A stretch of DNA of 64,000 nt from Comamonas sp. KCTC 72670 (GTDB lineage Bacteria; Myxococcota; Myxococcia; Myxococcales; Myxococcaceae). The translations under genes and the position numbers were made by a program. A model generated the notes under the pieces. It was not told the origin of the DNA and made no database searches. It saw nothing but the letters and a program-made list of their open reading frames with translations. Location of the stretch: the NCBI GenBank assembly GCA_014656495.1, contig BNCN01000022.1:1-64000 (forward strand), read 5' to 3'. Numbering within the stretch: the first letter of the stretch is position 1; each line of letters begins with the position of its first letter. Below, one piece after another: positions 50,536-59,224 of the stretch.

Positions 50536-50555
50536 CATACCAACCAGTTTGTATG
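50536..50555. promoter_or_regulatory. TetR operator, palindrome overlapping the tetR start codon
   Basis: CATACCAACCAGTTTGTATG is an imperfect 20-bp palindrome whose right half contains the regulator's ATG (50553-50555). The arms (CATAC/GTATG) are the same as in the operator at 38330-38348. Confidence 0.75.
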
Positions 50556-51212
50556 GACACGGTGCCCTCCAGACGCAGGCGTGATGCTCCCGAGACACGG
50601 CGCCAGCTCGTCGAGGCCGCGGTCCGCTTGATGTTGCGTCAGGGCTTCTCCGCGACGACGGTGGACCAGGTCTGCGCCGAGGCCTCCCTGACCAAGGGCA
50701 GCTTCTTCCACCACTTCGAGTCGAAGGAGGCGATGGGCCTCGCGGCGATGGCGGCCTTCGCGGAGCTGGGAATGGAGCTCTACGCCCAGGCGTGGGGCGC
50801 ACCGGGGGGAGATCCGCTGGAGAAGCTGCACCGCCTGCTGGACATCATGAGCGACCTGGCCCGGCAGCATGGCGGGATGCTCACGTGCATGGTGGGCATG
50901 CTGTCCCAGGAGCTGGCGCTGTCGAACGCCGCCGTGCGCGAGGCAGGCGAGGCGCACATGAAGGCCTGGGTCGAGGCGGTGGCGGGGCTGCTCGCGGACG
51001 CGAAGCAGGTGCATGCGCCGCGCGCGAGCTTCGACCCTGACGCCGTGGCCTGGATGCTCTACAGCACATGGCAGGGCTCGATGCTGGTGGGCAAGACGCG
51101 CCAGCGCCCGGAGCTGGTCATCGAGAACCTGAGACAGATGCGGCTGTTCATCGACGGGCTCTTCGCGCCGCGCGCCGCCAAGGTGAAATCAACGAAGTCC
51201 GCCCGGGCCTGA
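50553..51212 (+). CDS. TetR-family transcriptional regulator
   Basis: The 219-residue regulator has an N-terminal helix-turn-helix (ETRRQLVEAAVRLMLRQGFS; ATTVDQVCAEASLTKGSFFH; HFESKEAMGLAAMAAF) and a C-terminal domain of the AcrR/TetR_C type (LTCMVGMLSQELALSNAAVR). The start codon lies in its own operator, suggesting autorepression. The VOC-like gene follows after 41 bp on the same strand, so it is a likely target and operon partner. The C-terminal tail is Lys-rich. Confidence 0.92.
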   Translation: MDTVPSRRRRDAPETRRQLVEAAVRLMLRQGFSATTVDQVCAEASLTKGSFFHHFESKEAMGLAAMAAFAELGMELYAQAWGAPGGDPLEKLHRLLDIMSDLARQHGGMLTCMVGMLSQELALSNAAVREAGEAHMKAWVEAVAGLLADAKQVHAPRASFDPDAVAWMLYSTWQGSMLVGKTRQRPELVIENLRQMRLFIDGLFAPRAAKVKSTKSARA

Positions 51213-51253
51213 CGCCGGGCGTCTCACGTCTCAAGTCCCGAGGAGAATCCACG

Positions 51254-51739
51254 ATGCAAGCGACGCAGAAGATCACCCCGTTCCTGTGGTTCGACGGCAA
51301 CGCGGAAGAGGCCATCCATTTCTATGTCTCCGTCTTCAAGAAGGGCTCGAAGGTCATCAGCCTGAAGCGAGCAGGGGACACGCCTTCGGCCCCCGTCGTG
51401 TCCGCGACCTTCCAACTGCATGGCCAGCAGTTCATGGCCCTCAACGGGGGGCCCCACTACAAGTTCACGGAGGCCATCTCCCTGTTCGTGGACTGTGAGA
51501 CGCAGGCGGAAGTGGATGAGCTGTGGTCGAAGCTCCTGGAGGGTGGGGGCCAGACGCAGCAGTGTGGCTGGCTCAAGGACCGGTTCGGCCTGTCCTGGCA
51601 AATCATCCCGTCCGTGCTGGGGAAGATGCTGGGCGACAAGGACCCGGAGAAGTCCCGCAGGGTGATGGAGGCCATGCTGGGCATGGTCAAGATCGACATC
51701 GCGGGGCTTCAGCGCGCGTACGACGGGCCTGGCGCGTAG
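51254..51739 (+). CDS. PhnB-like VOC-family protein
   Basis: The 161-residue protein starts MQATQKITPFLWFDGNAEEA and has IHFYVSVFKKGSKVISLKRA, FMALNGGPHYKFTEAISLFV and DRFGLSWQIIPSVLGKML. These mark the PhnB/3-demethylubiquinone-methyltransferase-like clade of VOC proteins, which have no proven methyltransferase activity. AGGAG lies nine bases before ATG 51254. It is probably induced through the TetR gene just upstream, and may handle a small toxic molecule. The ligand is unknown. Confidence 0.9.
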   Translation: MQATQKITPFLWFDGNAEEAIHFYVSVFKKGSKVISLKRAGDTPSAPVVSATFQLHGQQFMALNGGPHYKFTEAISLFVDCETQAEVDELWSKLLEGGGQTQQCGWLKDRFGLSWQIIPSVLGKMLGDKDPEKSRRVMEAMLGMVKIDIAGLQRAYDGPGA

Positions 51740-51827
51740 ACCCACCCGCTGGCTGAACATGCCTTGCTCCTCGAGGTGAACACGTTGGCAATCGATGGCG
51801 AACGTGGGCCCGCGTTAGACTGCCTGC

Positions 51828-53141
51828 ATGGCGAAGTCCAAGAAGCCGCAGGCGCCCGTGCTGCTGGGCGAAGTCGACCTCCCCGAAGGTGTGCTCCTCA
51901 TCCTCGACCCGGGGCTCGCTCGCTTCTGGCGTCACGACGCGGAGCCCGCGTCGCCCCGGAAGAAGGACCCTGCTGAGTTCGACTTGCGCCTCACGGGCCC
52001 GGACGCGGTGGCGGCCGGGAGCGCCTACGACCGGGAGTTCGATGCCCGGTTCCTGTTCGACCGGAGAGACCCGCGGGAGGCCGTGGACCACTTCGCGCGG
52101 TTCGCCCAGGAGCAGGGCTTCGATGCGCGCGCCGAGGTGTTGCCCGCGCGCATCCCCCACACGGAGCGTGCCCGGCTCGCCCTCGAGCACGGCGGTGGCC
52201 TGGGCGTCGTGAAGTACAACGGGCTCTGGGCCGTGGCCGTGGGAGCGCTGCCCCGGGGCAAGGGCCTGCGCGTCGTCGGCACGCCGATGCCTTCGGGCGA
52301 GTTCGAGGGGCGCTGGGAGTCCATCGAGCTCGTCGTGGACGACGCGGAGGAGCCCGTCGGAACGGAGTCGGTGGACGGGGTGATGGTGGAGCATGGCCAG
52401 CTGCTGTTCGCGGGGCTCGGGCCGCTGGGACACTTCCGGATGTGGGAGCCGCTCGATGGGTTGGCGGACTACGTCTTCTCCGGTGAGGACGCGCCAGCGC
52501 TCGCCAAGGCGGAGGGGGCAAGCGACCTGGGAGATGGGCTGTTCGGGTGGAAGGACCTGCCCATGGCGCAGGTGGGCGAGAAGGCCACGCCGTTGCAGGA
52601 GCGCATCGAACGCGAGTCGCTCTCCGTGGGCGTCGACTACCGGCCGCACTGCAACCTCGCGCGGTTGAACGCGCGGCTGCGTGTGAGCGAGGAGGACACC
52701 GCCTCCCTGGTCCTGGATGGCGCGCGCGTCGTCGGGTGTGGGAACCGCTGGGGTGACGGTGTCTTCACCGTCAGCCGGGACGTGGACGCGCAGGGCCGCA
52801 CGCTCCGCGTCCGGGTGGAGCTGGGCACGGAGCAGCGTCAGCGGATGATGCGCCGCCTCCGGCTGCTCCAGCAGAAGGCCATCGTGAGCCGGACCATCCT
52901 GGATGACGGCGAGCCCATCCGCTTCGCCGAACGGATGGCGCCGTCGAGGCCCGAGGACAGCGGCTGGGCCTTCTCCTCTGGCGTCGAGGACGCGGCCTAT
53001 ATGGATGAGCCGTCGAACTTCGCGGTGGTGTCCCTGCGCGACCTCGTGGCCCGGTTCAAGGCGTTGGAGCCCATCCTGGAGGCGCCCGAAGGGGCGCTGT
53101 ACCGGCTGGAGGGAACGCGCTTCGTTCCGGATTCGCAGTAG
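51828..53141 (+). CDS. Hypothetical protein with C-terminal Imm33/DUF2185 domain
   Basis: The first 330 residues of this 437-residue protein are of unknown family (VLLGEVDLPEGVLLILDPGL; AVAVGALPRGKGLRVVGTPM). The C-terminal 90 residues (AIVSRTILDDGEPIRFAERM; DSGWAFSSGVEDAAYMDEPS; NFAVVSLRDL) match DUF2185, also called Imm33, a domain found in immunity proteins of polymorphic toxins. The fusion to a large N-terminal region is uncommon for a plain immunity protein. ATG 51828. The gene is convergent with the methyltransferase-like gene (6 bp). Confidence 0.75.
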   Translation: MAKSKKPQAPVLLGEVDLPEGVLLILDPGLARFWRHDAEPASPRKKDPAEFDLRLTGPDAVAAGSAYDREFDARFLFDRRDPREAVDHFARFAQEQGFDARAEVLPARIPHTERARLALEHGGGLGVVKYNGLWAVAVGALPRGKGLRVVGTPMPSGEFEGRWESIELVVDDAEEPVGTESVDGVMVEHGQLLFAGLGPLGHFRMWEPLDGLADYVFSGEDAPALAKAEGASDLGDGLFGWKDLPMAQVGEKATPLQERIERESLSVGVDYRPHCNLARLNARLRVSEEDTASLVLDGARVVGCGNRWGDGVFTVSRDVDAQGRTLRVRVELGTEQRQRMMRRLRLLQQKAIVSRTILDDGEPIRFAERMAPSRPEDSGWAFSSGVEDAAYMDEPSNFAVVSLRDLVARFKALEPILEAPEGALYRLEGTRFVPDSQ

Positions 53142-53147
53142 GGCGCC

Positions 53148-54083
53148 TCAGCGGCGGGAGGTGGGGGCGGCGCGGCGGCCGAGGGGCCGTGGCACCCGGG
53201 CGCGAAGGTTGAACGCCAGGCCCCATTCGCGCGCGAGCTGGCTGGCGCGGGCGAGCAGCTCCCGCCGTGGGGGCTTCCTCGAGTGAGGGAGCCCCACCAG
53301 GATTCGGTTGTCCGACTCCTCCACGTCGAAGGCGTAGAGCTGCGGGAAGCTGGCCTTCCAGAGGGGGTCCATGAGGGAGCCCGGCCGTCCCGACTTCCGC
53401 AGCACGTTGCCCACCACCACGCCTTCGGGCGTCAGCCGGGCCAGCGTGGCCTGGAAGAACGCCGGCGACGCCAGGGCCGCGGGGATGTTTCGCGCGCCGA
53501 AGGCGTCCAGGATGATGACGTCGTAGGCGGGCCCTGGCGTCTCGATGAAGCGCCGTCCATCCGTGAGGTGGGCGTGAAGGGTCGCGTCCTCGCGGAAGCC
53601 GAAGAAGCGCCGGGCCACGTCGAGGACCTGCGGCTGGATTTCCACCGCGTCGATGTGGGCCTGGGGGCGCACCGCGTGGAGGAAGGTGGGAATGGCGCCG
53701 CCGCCCAGCCCCACGACGAGGATGCGCGAGGGCTCTGGCGCGAAGGCCAGCGCGGCGGCGACGGCCCGCGTGTAGTCCAGCTCCAGCCGCAGCGGGAAGC
53801 CCGGCCACACCGCGCTCTGGAAGGCCCCAATCCACCCGAACTGGAGGTAGCGGCGGCCCTCGTCATCCTCGCTGACGATGATGGGGCCGCCCGCGGACCG
53901 CGCGACGTGCAGCACCGTGCGCGGGTACTCGAAGGCGCGGGAGACGCGCGCCAGCGCCGTCACCGTCCGGTGCGCCTGCCTCGCCGAGGCGAGGCCGCGG
54001 GGCCTCCACTGGCGTGGAAGGGCGAGGGCCCTTCTCCAAAGCCCGGGGCCCCACGTCTGTCCTCCCTGCCGCATCCACCTCAC
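53148..54083 (-). CDS. Spermidine-synthase-like methyltransferase-fold protein
   Basis: The 311-residue protein carries the spermidine synthase/SAM-methyltransferase fold: EDDEGRRYLQFGWIGAFQSA, ILVVGLGGGAIPTFLHAVRP (nucleotide-binding GxGGG), AHIDAVEIQPQVLDVARRFF and DGRRFIETPGPAYDVIILDA (the DG and DAF motifs). It lacks the usual C-terminal gate residues for putrescine, so it may be one of the 'fused-MFS/spermidine synthase-like' proteins without aminopropyl transfer. GTG 54083 is used; ATG 54074 is three codons in. Confidence 0.82.
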   Translation of the reverse strand: MRWMRQGGQTWGPGLWRRALALPRQWRPRGLASARQAHRTVTALARVSRAFEYPRTVLHVARSAGGPIIVSEDDEGRRYLQFGWIGAFQSAVWPGFPLRLELDYTRAVAAALAFAPEPSRILVVGLGGGAIPTFLHAVRPQAHIDAVEIQPQVLDVARRFFGFREDATLHAHLTDGRRFIETPGPAYDVIILDAFGARNIPAALASPAFFQATLARLTPEGVVVGNVLRKSGRPGSLMDPLWKASFPQLYAFDVEESDNRILVGLPHSRKPPRRELLARASQLAREWGLAFNLRARVPRPLGRRAAPTSRR

Positions 54084-54099
54084 ACCCCGAGCATACGGG

Positions 54100-54435
54100 C
54101 TACTCGGCGCAGGGGAAGGATGTGTCGAGCGTCTTGCTTCCCTCGAGTCCGCCGCCCGTCAGGGTGACGGTCACCTTGACCCGCGAGGCGCGCTTGTAGG
54201 GGATGAGGAAGGGCACCTGCGTGACGCCGTTCTCGGAGAGGACGGCCAGCTCGCGCGTCTGCGTCACCTTCCACGCGGGCCGGTCTCCCGCGGCCTCCGA
54301 GGACTCCTTCGGCGCGCTCGCCACCAGCTTCAGCGGCGCGCCACCCTCATACGTGCCCTGGCGCTTCACGACGATGAACGCGTCCACGTTCATGCCGTAC
54401 GGGTCGGACGCGGCGTCAGCGCCGTGCCGCTCCAC
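54100..54435 (-). CDS. Small hypothetical protein overlapping the upstream gene
   Basis: The 111-residue frame begins at GTG 54435, inside the last codons of the beta-helix gene (20-base overlap). It encodes a plausible beta-rich domain: MNVDAFIVVKRQGTYEGGAP, VTQTRELAVLSENGVTQVPF and RASRVKVTVTLTGGGLEGSK. ATG 54393 is another start. It may be the 3' part of a longer gene whose N-terminus was replaced when the beta-helix gene moved next to it, because the domain starts abruptly. Function unknown. Confidence 0.5.
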   Translation of the reverse strand: MERHGADAASDPYGMNVDAFIVVKRQGTYEGGAPLKLVASAPKESSEAAGDRPAWKVTQTRELAVLSENGVTQVPFLIPYKRASRVKVTVTLTGGGLEGSKTLDTSFPCAE

Positions 54436-56038
54436 GCCGACGTCCGAGCAGGCCGAGGAGTACGACGGCCAGCGAGCCGGTGGCGCTGGCTCCCGTGGCG
54501 CCGCAGCCGCTCGATTCCGCGACGTCGCCGGATGGCTGCTGCCCCGTGCCCGAATCCGGCGTCCCGGTGCCCGCGTCCGTGTCCGCGCCGGTGCCCGCGT
54601 CCGTGTCCGCGCCGGTGCCCGCGTCCGTGTCCGCGCCGGTGCCCGCGTCGGGCGTCTGCGTCCCGGGGCCGTCGGCATCGCCATACGCGCCGATGTGGGC
54701 CGGGCTCGCTTCGGTACGCGCTTCGGCCTGGGTGTGCTTCGCGTACTGCCAGGCCACCGGAAACGCCGCCACCTCCGAGGGGAGCGCCACGCCCTGGCCC
54801 CGCAGGGGCGAGTCCGGGCTCAGGTGGAAGTCCTGCCCGGCGAGGTTGACGAAGCCCGGTGTCGTGCCCGTGCGCGTTCCGCCCGTGTCGGTGACGGTGC
54901 CGGTGAGCGTGCCGAAGGTGCTCACGTAACCAGGCTTGAACCAGTTGCCGCCATGGTGGAGCGTCCCCGCCGCGTCGGTGAGCGACAGGGTGTTTCCGTT
55001 GGCCGCGGCCACCATCACCACGTTGTTCGTCACGTGCGCCGTCTGGTTCTGATGGGACAGGCGCAGCAGCGTCGTGCGGTCGGTGCGGCTGGACACCACG
55101 GTGTTGTGGAAGAAGTAGAGCGTGCCCCGGTAGTTGTGGGTGGTGCCGGAGTCGCCACCGAAGTGGACGATTTGTCGGTTGCCCGCGCCCTCCGGCTCCA
55201 GCAGCACGTTGCCGTAGACATACGTGCGCGCATACGACGGGTCGTTGCGCAGCGTGGTGCTGGAGGAGTCCACCAGGTCCAGTTGCCGGTTGCCCCCCTC
55301 AATCCAGTTGTACCGGATGATGCTGCCCGCGGAGCGGTCCTTCAGGTTGTTGCCCAGGCAGCCGTCGCACAGGGGCCCGAAGTGGTTGAACTGGTACGTG
55401 AGGCCCAGGGCCTCCGTGTACGTGTTGTGTTCCAGGATGCTGCCGGGGTTGCCGTTGCCCAGGATGTGATTGCGCTCGACGGTGATGTTCGACGCCTGGT
55501 TGGCGATGAACAGACCATTGCCGCTGTCCTCCAGGACGCAGCCCCGGATGGTGATGTGCTCACCCTTCTCGATGAAGATGGCGGCGGCGTTGTCCAGGTA
55601 GGTGGACGCGCCGTTGCGGCCGGTGAAGATGCCGCGCGCCCGGCGCAGGTGGAGGTCCTCCACCACCAGGTGCGCGGGCATCGTGTCCGTGGGCCGGTTG
55701 GCGCCGCCAATCTTCAGGATGCCGCGCTCCTCGCCCCAGTAGTTGAGCTGTGAGCGTGTGGTGGCGTTCTCGCCGACGATGACGGGCAGGTTGCCCTGCG
55801 CGTCCCTCACGCCGCGCACGGTGATGGGCGCCGTGGCGGTGCCGCGCCGGCCCAGGACCCATTTCTCCGCATAGGGCGTGGGCCGCGCATGGATGAGGAC
55901 GGTGTCCCCAGGTTCGAGCAACTCCCAAGGTACCTCGCCCAGGCGGGCGTACTGCTGGCCGGGGCCCACGCTGTATTCAGCGGCCTGGACGGCCAGCGGC
56001 TGGAGCAAGGCGAAGAGCGCGATACGTGAGACGTGCAT
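54416..56038 (-). CDS. Right-handed beta-helix protein with MYXO-CTERM-like tail
   Basis: The 540-residue protein has a signal peptide (cleaved near AVQA, residue 19). A parallel beta-helix of about 430 residues follows (AAIFIEKGEHITIRGCVLED; GNGLFIANQASNITVERNHI; SILEHNTYTEALGLTYQF), as in polysaccharide lyases and DUF1565-type proteins. A GADTDAGT repeat linker leads to a tail of Cys-Gly-Ala-Thr-Gly, hydrophobic helix and RRR, a MYXO-CTERM variant. Catalytic residues cannot be assigned. ATG 56038 with GGAGGAG about 16 bases upstream. It probably sits on the cell surface and binds or cuts polysaccharide. Confidence 0.85.
   Translation of the reverse strand: MHVSRIALFALLQPLAVQAAEYSVGPGQQYARLGEVPWELLEPGDTVLIHARPTPYAEKWVLGRRGTATAPITVRGVRDAQGNLPVIVGENATTRSQLNYWGEERGILKIGGANRPTDTMPAHLVVEDLHLRRARGIFTGRNGASTYLDNAAAIFIEKGEHITIRGCVLEDSGNGLFIANQASNITVERNHILGNGNPGSILEHNTYTEALGLTYQFNHFGPLCDGCLGNNLKDRSAGSIIRYNWIEGGNRQLDLVDSSSTTLRNDPSYARTYVYGNVLLEPEGAGNRQIVHFGGDSGTTHNYRGTLYFFHNTVVSSRTDRTTLLRLSHQNQTAHVTNNVVMVAAANGNTLSLTDAAGTLHHGGNWFKPGYVSTFGTLTGTVTDTGGTRTGTTPGFVNLAGQDFHLSPDSPLRGQGVALPSEVAAFPVAWQYAKHTQAEARTEASPAHIGAYGDADGPGTQTPDAGTGADTDAGTGADTDAGTGADTDAGTGTPDSGTGQQPSGDVAESSGCGATGASATGSLAVVLLGLLGRRRGAARR
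54561..54660 (-). repeat. 24-bp tandem repeat encoding GADTDAGT
   Basis: Three to four nearly perfect 24-bp units form the linker before the C-terminal anchor of the beta-helix protein. Such perfect repeats are prone to slippage. Confidence 0.9.
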
Positions 56039-56147
56039 GTCTCGCAGTCTGACGTCTCCTCCTGGCCCAGGTCCACGAGGAGTCTCGTCCCGCGCGGGTT
56101 CCGCTGAAGTGGTCCGGGAGTTTTGTAGGCGCAGCGTTCGTGGAGGC

Positions 56148-56891
56148 TCACGCCGCCGCGCTGAGTGCGTGCAGACTTTCCCGCGAGGCGCTCAGGCAGT
56201 CCGCGAGGAAGCGCAGGTAGCAGTCCAGGCCCCGTGCGCCATAGGCCGCCAGCCGGGGGCCCGCCTCGGGGTTGGCGCGGAGCACCTCCGTCAGCATCCG
56301 CTCGTTGAGCGCCGTGTGGCCCACGTCCACCTCGGCGTGCTCGGTGAGGAAGGTCAGCCGCTCCAGCGTCTCCTGGCCGAGCACGTGCTTCACGTTGTCG
56401 AGGATTCGGGGCACCAGCGCGACGGCGAGGTGGCCGACCTCGTATTCGATGGCGGCCTGACCCAGCGGGAGGTCGCTGGTGATGACCTCGTCGTGGACCT
56501 GCCGGTACTGGCGCATGGCCTCCGTGGGCGCCTGGGCCACCAGCGCGTCCGCGTCCAACTGCGGCACATGGCGCGCGTTCCACCGGCGCGCGAGCCCGCG
56601 CGCGTCGTCGATGGTCATCAAGTGGTGGCCCGCTTCATGCCGCGCGTGGGTGACGAGCGCCTGTCCCAGCTTCACCGCTCCCAGCGCGATGCTTCGCTCA
56701 CCAGCGCCGCGAATCCAGCCGTCCACGGGCTCCGTCATGTAGGCGCCCCGCGCGGACCACTCGATGAGGAAGCGCTCCAGGAGGAGGGGGGCGATGTCGG
56801 GCGACAGCAGGGTGCGCATGACGGCCTCGGTCTCCAGGCGTGCACGTGTCTGCTTCACATGGGGCAGGTACAGCGAGTCCATCAGGTTCAT
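56148..56891 (-). CDS. Heme-oxygenase-like putative diiron oxidase
   Basis: The 247-residue all-helical protein has the TENA/heme-oxygenase-like plan. Histidine- and acid-rich helices stand out: H82-x2-H-E-x2-H-H90 (HARHEAGHH), E149-Y-E151-x2-H154 (IEYEVGHLA) and E184-H-A-E187-x-D189-x2-H192 (TEHAEVDVGHT). This density of ligands fits heme-oxygenase-like diiron oxidases (HDO/HOLDO), which oxidise amine, fatty acid or amino-acid substrates with O2. Ligand assignment is inference. Its ATG 56891 overlaps the stop of the upstream gene (ATGA), which implies translational coupling and a shared pathway. Confidence 0.75.
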   Translation of the reverse strand: MNLMDSLYLPHVKQTRARLETEAVMRTLLSPDIAPLLLERFLIEWSARGAYMTEPVDGWIRGAGERSIALGAVKLGQALVTHARHEAGHHLMTIDDARGLARRWNARHVPQLDADALVAQAPTEAMRQYRQVHDEVITSDLPLGQAAIEYEVGHLAVALVPRILDNVKHVLGQETLERLTFLTEHAEVDVGHTALNERMLTEVLRANPEAGPRLAAYGARGLDCYLRFLADCLSASRESLHALSAAA

Positions 56892-58012
56892 GACGGTTCC
56901 TTTTCGTTGTGTGGGAGCAGCCGGCTTCCCGTCTGCTCGTGGAGGTGTTGGAGGAAGTCGCCAGCGCGGTGCGCGGGGATGAGCCACAGGTAGGGCTGGG
57001 CCCCCGAGGTGTCGTCCGGGAGGCCCGCCGCGGCGTCATCGCCTGCTGTCTCGGCGAGGAAGACGAAGCCCTCGCGCCCCCTCGCCGCGTACCAGCGGCG
57101 CGCCGCATCCAGCAGGGCGGGGAACGCGCCGCGTCCACCGTCGTCCCAGGCGAACAGCCGCGCCGTGTCGAGCAGTTGGAAGGGGTTCGCTCCGCGCGGC
57201 CCGATCTCCATCACGGCCATGGCGCGCGGAGTGCCTCCTCGCCGCGCCAGCAGGAGATGTCGCTCGCGCTCCAGGCCCGCGTCGCGCCAGGGGCGGGCGG
57301 CCTCTTCGAAGCCCAGGGCCTCGGGGCCCAGGTCCAGCGCCTCGACGTAGCAGCCGGGCCGGGCCCGGGCGAGGTGCTCCCCGAACGCGGCGCGTTCTCG
57401 CGACGATGGCGGGCGCAGCTCCCAGCCGGTGGGGGCGAGGCGGGAGGCGGCGTCACAGGCGACGTCGCGCATCTTCAAGGGGAGCAGCAGGCCCTGTCCC
57501 TCCCGGACCACGCGCCTGCCGAACCCCATGTGGGTCCGTTGGACGAAGGGCACCGTGGACTCGACATAGGACGCGAGCCACCGGAAGGCCGGGTCGCGTT
57601 GGGCATGCGTCACACTGTGGACGTAGATGTCTTTCAACATCTGCCCGGGGACGGACTCGAAGCGCGCGCCGCCCTGGCGCCGGGCCAGCTGATGCACCAG
57701 CCACGTGGCGCGGTACGGCTTCATGATGGAGAGCGTGGCTTCCAGGCCGCGCTCCGAGTGCCAGCCGGTTTGTTTCAGAATCTCCGGGAGATGGGGCGTC
57801 CGGCGGCTCAGCTCGAGGAAGCTGCCCTTGCGTGACGCGAACTCCTCGGCGGACCTCCCCGCGAGGTGGAAGTAGCCGGAGTCAACGAGCAGCCGCCAGA
57901 GTTGCTCGGGCGCGCCCGCGTCGAGGGCCCACGCGCCTCGGGCCGCCTCGGACCGTGAGCGAGGCTCGGAAGGAGAATGGACGCAGGCCGTCCATGCGGG
58001 GAACGCACTCAA
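56888..58012 (-). CDS. Unknown protein coupled to the diiron oxidase gene
   Basis: I do not recognise this 374-residue protein. The N-terminal part is helical (LWRLLVDSGYFHLAGRSAEE; FASRKGSFLELSRRTPHL). The middle has KPYRATWLVHQLARRQGGAR and MLKDIYVHSVTHAQRDPAFR. The C-terminal 170 residues (CYVEALDLGPEALGFEEAAR; HLLLARRGGTPRAMAVMEIG; PNPF-like turn; LLDAARRWYAARGREGFVFL) have the alternation of a GNAT-like acyltransferase fold. The start is uncertain: TTG 58012 is the first possible codon and no ATG or GTG is near. The stop overlaps the next gene start by four bases. A two-gene biosynthetic unit is inferred. Confidence 0.7.
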   Translation of the reverse strand: MSAFPAWTACVHSPSEPRSRSEAARGAWALDAGAPEQLWRLLVDSGYFHLAGRSAEEFASRKGSFLELSRRTPHLPEILKQTGWHSERGLEATLSIMKPYRATWLVHQLARRQGGARFESVPGQMLKDIYVHSVTHAQRDPAFRWLASYVESTVPFVQRTHMGFGRRVVREGQGLLLPLKMRDVACDAASRLAPTGWELRPPSSRERAAFGEHLARARPGCYVEALDLGPEALGFEEAARPWRDAGLERERHLLLARRGGTPRAMAVMEIGPRGANPFQLLDTARLFAWDDGGRGAFPALLDAARRWYAARGREGFVFLAETAGDDAAAGLPDDTSGAQPYLWLIPAHRAGDFLQHLHEQTGSRLLPHNEKEPS

Positions 58013-58203
58013 TGCAGGCTCTTTCGGTGACAGCCGCGAGCCGCCCTGGGTGTGACAGGGGCGAAACGTCGCGGCTGCCGTTCATACGCAGCGCCGAGCG
58101 GAGCCTGGTCGTCCTGGGTTGAAACTTCCGCGGAAGGTGCCGGGCCGGAGGCCTGTCACGCCCACTGGCGCAGCGGGGCTGCTTCAGGGGGCGATGAATC
58201 GGC

Positions 58204-59022
58204 TCACGGTCGCGCGGTCGCGAGCGGCGCCTGCTCCGGCTCTCCCGGTTGGAGCAGGTGGAGGCGCGTCCCCGCGGTGCCGTGGCCGAGCCCGGGTTTC
58301 AACACCTGCTGGGTGTCGTAGTGCCCGCCGTTCTGCCTTCGGAAGGGGATGGGTGTGTCCGTGAACAACCCCTCCAGCCGCGCCTTGTAGGACTCCGCCA
58401 CGGACGGCCATTGCTCGGGCGAGAGCCGGTCCGCCATGTAGAGGCTGAAGGGCGGGAGGGCCTCCATCCCCGGGTAGTAGATGATTCCGTGTTGGATGGG
58501 GAAGAGCAGGTCCTCCAGCGCGCCGTTGACGCCGCGCTCGGTGTAGTGCGGAGCGCGCCCGCCAATCGTGACGGAGAGCAAGGCGCGGCGGCCCGCCAGG
58601 GTGCCTTCGCCATAGCGGTCACCCCAGCGTTCGCCATCGTGGACGCCCACGCCATAGGCGAACCCGAAGGCGAACACCCGCTCGACCCAGCCCTTCAGGA
58701 TGGCCGGCATGGAGAACCACCACAGCGGGAACTGGAAGATGACGGCATCGGCCCAGAGCAGCTTCTGCTGCTCGGCCACGATGTCTTCGCGTTGCGTGCC
58801 GCCCGCGAACGCGAGCTTCGACGCCCGGGCGTAGGCCAGCCGCTCCCCCGTGGGATGCTTCAGGAAGTCGTCCACGTCGGCGGCGGCCTTCCAATTCATG
58901 GCATAGAGGTCCGAGACCTGGACCTCGTGTCCGAGCGAGGTCAGGTGACTCACGGCCACGTCCTTCAACGCGCCGTTGAGAGACCGCGGCTCCGGGTGCG
59001 CGTAGACGATGAGGACTTTCAC
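58204..59022 (-). CDS. NAD(P)H quinone reductase (flavodoxin-like fold)
   Basis: The 272-residue enzyme begins MKVLIVYAHPEPRSLNGALK and has AEQQKLLWADAVIFQFPLWW followed by FSMPAILKGWVERVFAFGFA. These are hallmarks of the KefF/MdaB/NQO-type flavodoxin-like reductases, which reduce quinones by two electrons using FMN or FAD. The start is GTG 59022. It is divergent from an HxlR regulator gene (202-bp gap) with repeated sites between them, a common arrangement in which HxlR controls redox enzymes. The C-terminal 40 residues are an extension rich in Gly/Pro. Confidence 0.92.
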   Translation of the reverse strand: MKVLIVYAHPEPRSLNGALKDVAVSHLTSLGHEVQVSDLYAMNWKAAADVDDFLKHPTGERLAYARASKLAFAGGTQREDIVAEQQKLLWADAVIFQFPLWWFSMPAILKGWVERVFAFGFAYGVGVHDGERWGDRYGEGTLAGRRALLSVTIGGRAPHYTERGVNGALEDLLFPIQHGIIYYPGMEALPPFSLYMADRLSPEQWPSVAESYKARLEGLFTDTPIPFRRQNGGHYDTQQVLKPGLGHGTAGTRLHLLQPGEPEQAPLATARP

Positions 59023-59184
59023 GGGAGGCTCACCTCTGCCCTCCCCTGGAGAGACGCCTTGCGCGCGCGGGTGCCCCCTCGGCGTGTCGGTCTCCTGCCC
59101 CTGGTGAGTACCTCAACCCCTGATCGCGTCCGCGGCTCCCGTGTCTTCATGGTGCAGACGTACGTTTCGGGCTATTTCTCCGCA

Positions 59185-59214
59185 AGTACGCACAAGTTTG
59201 GCCAGTACGCACAA
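59185..59214. promoter_or_regulatory. Direct repeat upstream of the HxlR gene
   Basis: AGTACGCACAA occurs twice (59185-59195 and 59204-59214), 19 bases start to start. It lies immediately before the HxlR ribosome site and within the shared promoter region. It is a candidate regulator-binding site, possibly of HxlR itself. Confidence 0.55.
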
Positions 59215-59224
59215 AAAGGGAACC

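Noticed and set aside
54561-54660. Second CRISPR-like repeat block
   Set aside because: The repeats are direct, spacer-free and in frame with the beta-helix protein's linker.
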